Shown here: piece after piece, positions 62,094 to 64,000 of the stretch | Layout: every line of letters begins with the position of its first letter | How positions within the stretch are numbered: position 1 is the first letter of the stretch | Assembly: GCA_001464035.1 (NCBI GenBank) | Contig: LNEC01000019.1 | Coordinates: 372,001-436,000, forward strand | DNA from: Bradyrhizobiaceae bacterium Ga0074131 | GTDB taxonomy: Bacteria; Pseudomonadota; Alphaproteobacteria; Rhizobiales; Xanthobacteraceae | Length of the DNA: 64,000 nt | Direction of reading: 5' to 3' | Made by a program: the position numbers and the translations under genes | Notes under the pieces: generated by a model | Told to the model about the DNA's origin: nothing | The model's input: only the letters and a program-made list of their open reading frames with translations | The model's database searches: none

Positions 62094-63878
62094 TCAGCGG
62101 CGATAGCGATCGCTGCGCGCATAGGCTTGACGGTTTTCCTGCGGCGGACGGCTCGCCAGGCTGGCGCGCGCCTCGCTGGCGACGGGTATGGCCGGCCTCA
62201 GTTCATCCAGAAAGATCGGCCTGGAGAAGTAGAAACCCTGCGCATAGCGTATTTTGGTGGCGGCCTGCAGGTAGGCGAGTTCCTCAAAGGTTTCGATGCC
62301 CTCGGCGATCACGGTCATGCCGAGCGCCTCGCTCAGCGATTCGATCGCCCGCAAGATGCCCTGGCTGCGCGGGCGTTTGTGAATGTCGGTGATGAAAGAG
62401 CGGTCGATCTTGATCTCGTCGGCGGTGATATCGGCCAGCGCCGACAACGACGAATAGCCGGTGCCGAAATCGTCGATCGATATTCGCACTCCCAGTATCC
62501 GGAACAACGGCAGGATATCCTGCTGGAACTGGGTCTTTGTGACGAAGGCGTCCTCCGTCACCTCGATCATGAAGCGCTCGGGATAGCCGGTTGCCGCCAG
62601 GGCCTGCGCAAACGACCGCATGAATTCCGGATTGCATGCCTGCTTGGCCGCAACGTTGATGCTGATGGAGGTGTCGGGACCAAAAGTCTGGTTGATCGGA
62701 TCGATCGACTTGACGATTTCAGCCAGCACCAGATGCGTGAGTTCGTCGATCAGCCCTAGCTCGACGGCGAGATTGACGAACGTGCCGGGGGCGTGAATGA
62801 CGCCCCCCTCGTCGCGCAGCCGCACCAGGGCCTCGATGCCCTTGATGTCCTGTGTCCGGATGTCGACTTTGGTCTGAAAGGCGCAGCAGAAGCGTTTCTC
62901 CAGGATGGCGAGCCGAAGCGACTGCTCGACCTTCATGCGCGCCAGCGCTTCGCGCTCCATGCCGGCGTCGAAGAAGGCGGCGGAACCCTTGCCGTCGTTC
63001 TTGACGCTGTACATCGCGATATCGGCGTTCTGACGCAACACCTCGTAGCTGCGGCCGTGCTCGGGATAAAGGCTGACCCCGATCGAGGTTGAAGCAAAGA
63101 TTTCCGATCCGTCGATGAAGTACGGCGCTCTCAGCCGCTGCAGCGTAAACTGGATGTACTCCGCCACCTCCTGCTCGCTCCGGATCGGATTGAGCAGCAG
63201 CAGGAATTCATCCCCGCTGATCCGGGACAGCATGTCGGATTCGCGCAAGTCCATCCCGAGCCGCTTGGCGACTTCGACCAGCAGCGCATCCCCGTTCGGA
63301 TGACCGTAATAGTCGTTGATGTGCTTGAAATTGTCGATGTCGAGAAACGCCAGCGCGAACCCGCCATGCGGCTGGTCGCGCTGCAGAAGAGCGTTGGCCC
63401 GGTGCTCGATCACGCCCCGGTTCGGCAGGCCGGTCAGTTCGTCGTAATAGGCCGACCGGAACAGGTGGTCCTCGAGGGTTTTTTGCTCGCTGATGTCGGC
63501 GGAACTGGACAGCAACAGATTGCGGCCCGCGATGCGAACCGGCCGGTGGGTGGTGAGAAGGACCTGTCTGGCCTGGCCGCTGGAGACGCATTCCTCCTCA
63601 ATCGCCTGGCTGCCGCTGCGCAGCAATTCAATGCCGGTCGTGCGGCGCTGCTCCAGCTCCTTCGATGCCGGCGCCTCCGGCTCGGTCCCGGCCATCCCAA
63701 GTTGCGCCGCGGCGGCGTCGTTCACCAGCAGGAAGCGGCCCTGTTCGTCCTGAACCGTCACGCCGGTCGGGAGCAGTCTGAAGACATCCCGCAGGATTTT
63801 CAGCTCGGTAGCGAGGGCAAATTCACTATCGCCTTCGGGCGCGGCGATCTGCAGGTCGTGTCCAGTCGGGCTTTGCAT
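62094..63878 (-). CDS. Diguanylate cyclase/phosphodiesterase with PAS, GGDEF and EAL domains
   Basis: A 594-residue cytoplasmic protein. A PAS-like sensor region (about 30-150: LRDVFRLLPTGVTVQDEQGRFLLVNDAAAAQLG) is followed by a GGDEF domain whose signature reads RISGDEFLLLL (SGDEF) with an RESD inhibitory-site motif just before, and a complete EAL domain: KTKVDIRTQDIKGIEALVRLRDE, INVAAKQAC, IDDFGTGYSSLSALADI, EIKIDRSFI, VIAEGIETFEEL and QGFYFSRPIF. All key EAL residues are present, so phosphodiesterase activity is likely; the cyclase may be active or regulatory. It is the second cyclic-di-GMP gene in the window, after the HD-GYP gene. Confidence 0.93.
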   Translation of the reverse strand: MQSPTGHDLQIAAPEGDSEFALATELKILRDVFRLLPTGVTVQDEQGRFLLVNDAAAAQLGMAGTEPEAPASKELEQRRTTGIELLRSGSQAIEEECVSSGQARQVLLTTHRPVRIAGRNLLLSSSADISEQKTLEDHLFRSAYYDELTGLPNRGVIEHRANALLQRDQPHGGFALAFLDIDNFKHINDYYGHPNGDALLVEVAKRLGMDLRESDMLSRISGDEFLLLLNPIRSEQEVAEYIQFTLQRLRAPYFIDGSEIFASTSIGVSLYPEHGRSYEVLRQNADIAMYSVKNDGKGSAAFFDAGMEREALARMKVEQSLRLAILEKRFCCAFQTKVDIRTQDIKGIEALVRLRDEGGVIHAPGTFVNLAVELGLIDELTHLVLAEIVKSIDPINQTFGPDTSISINVAAKQACNPEFMRSFAQALAATGYPERFMIEVTEDAFVTKTQFQQDILPLFRILGVRISIDDFGTGYSSLSALADITADEIKIDRSFITDIHKRPRSQGILRAIESLSEALGMTVIAEGIETFEELAYLQAATKIRYAQGFYFSRPIFLDELRPAIPVASEARASLASRPPQENRQAYARSDRYRR

Positions 63879-64000
63879 GCCGCCGACCTTGGCGGAAGCC
63901 CTTGTAGTTTTGGTTAAGTGGACCTCAAAAAGTCGACGTCAGTCGCGCGCGCGCCCGGTTGAAATATCTCTGCCTCAATCGTCATTAACAGAACGCTAAC

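Overview
The window is a GC-rich alphaproteobacterial chromosome segment that looks like Bradyrhizobium or a close relative (Nitrobacteraceae). The grounds are a dnaA-dnaN-recF-gyrB cluster with rpsT beside it, a DUF3551 protein, two Bug-type solute-binding proteins without their permeases, osmoregulated periplasmic glucan genes, and many short palindromic repeats of the kinds typical of that family. No rRNA, CRISPR array or intact insertion sequence was seen. There is one tRNA, tRNA-Arg(CCG).

Layout. 0-2.2 kb: the 3' part of an adenosine/PfkB kinase gene, a BrnT/BrnA toxin-antitoxin pair, and a decayed scar that joins HsdR-like and HsdM-like type I restriction sequence. 2.2-19 kb: mostly housekeeping and catabolic genes (acyl-CoA ligase, serine hydrolase, succinate-semialdehyde dehydrogenase, enoyl-CoA hydratase, purC, pirin, a hybrid histidine kinase, MmgE/PrpD, an HCCA-isomerase-like protein, a MATE pump and a MurA paralogue). 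19-28 kb: the replication cluster gyrB, recF, dnaN, dnaA and rpsT. A small DUF559 nuclease gene bounded by inverted hairpin repeats sits between dnaN and recF. 28-44 kb: mixed metabolism and regulation (MsrA, a polysaccharide export lipoprotein, hydrolases, HD-GYP phosphodiesterase, CoA ligase, VOC, ArsR/SRPBCC pair, XRE-cupin regulator with a cupin enzyme, GST), broken by a 1.1-kb stretch of dispersed repeats.

43.8-52.9 kb is an accessory-looking block: a universal stress protein, a small HTH protein co-directional with a P-type ATPase, a diacylglycerol-kinase-like protein, a frameshifted TerC, an alpha/beta hydrolase and a TsdA-like dihaem cytochrome c. Two FNR/FixK-type boxes (TTGAC-N4-ATCAA) lie at equal distance upstream of the HTH-ATPase operon and of the cytochrome gene. 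This suggests an oxygen-limitation module. The last 10 kb hold a cyclic-nucleotide-binding patatin lipase, an LLM flavin monooxygenase, YccF, RidA, the OpgG/OpgH pair for periplasmic glucans and a GGDEF-EAL protein.

Three genes or remnants carry frame-disrupting indels: the hsd scar at 1790-2083, a GNAT acetyltransferase near 12960 and terC near 49928. The two single-base cases could be sequencing errors. Gene starts were moved inward from the longest reading frame where a Shine-Dalgarno sequence or family length argued for it.
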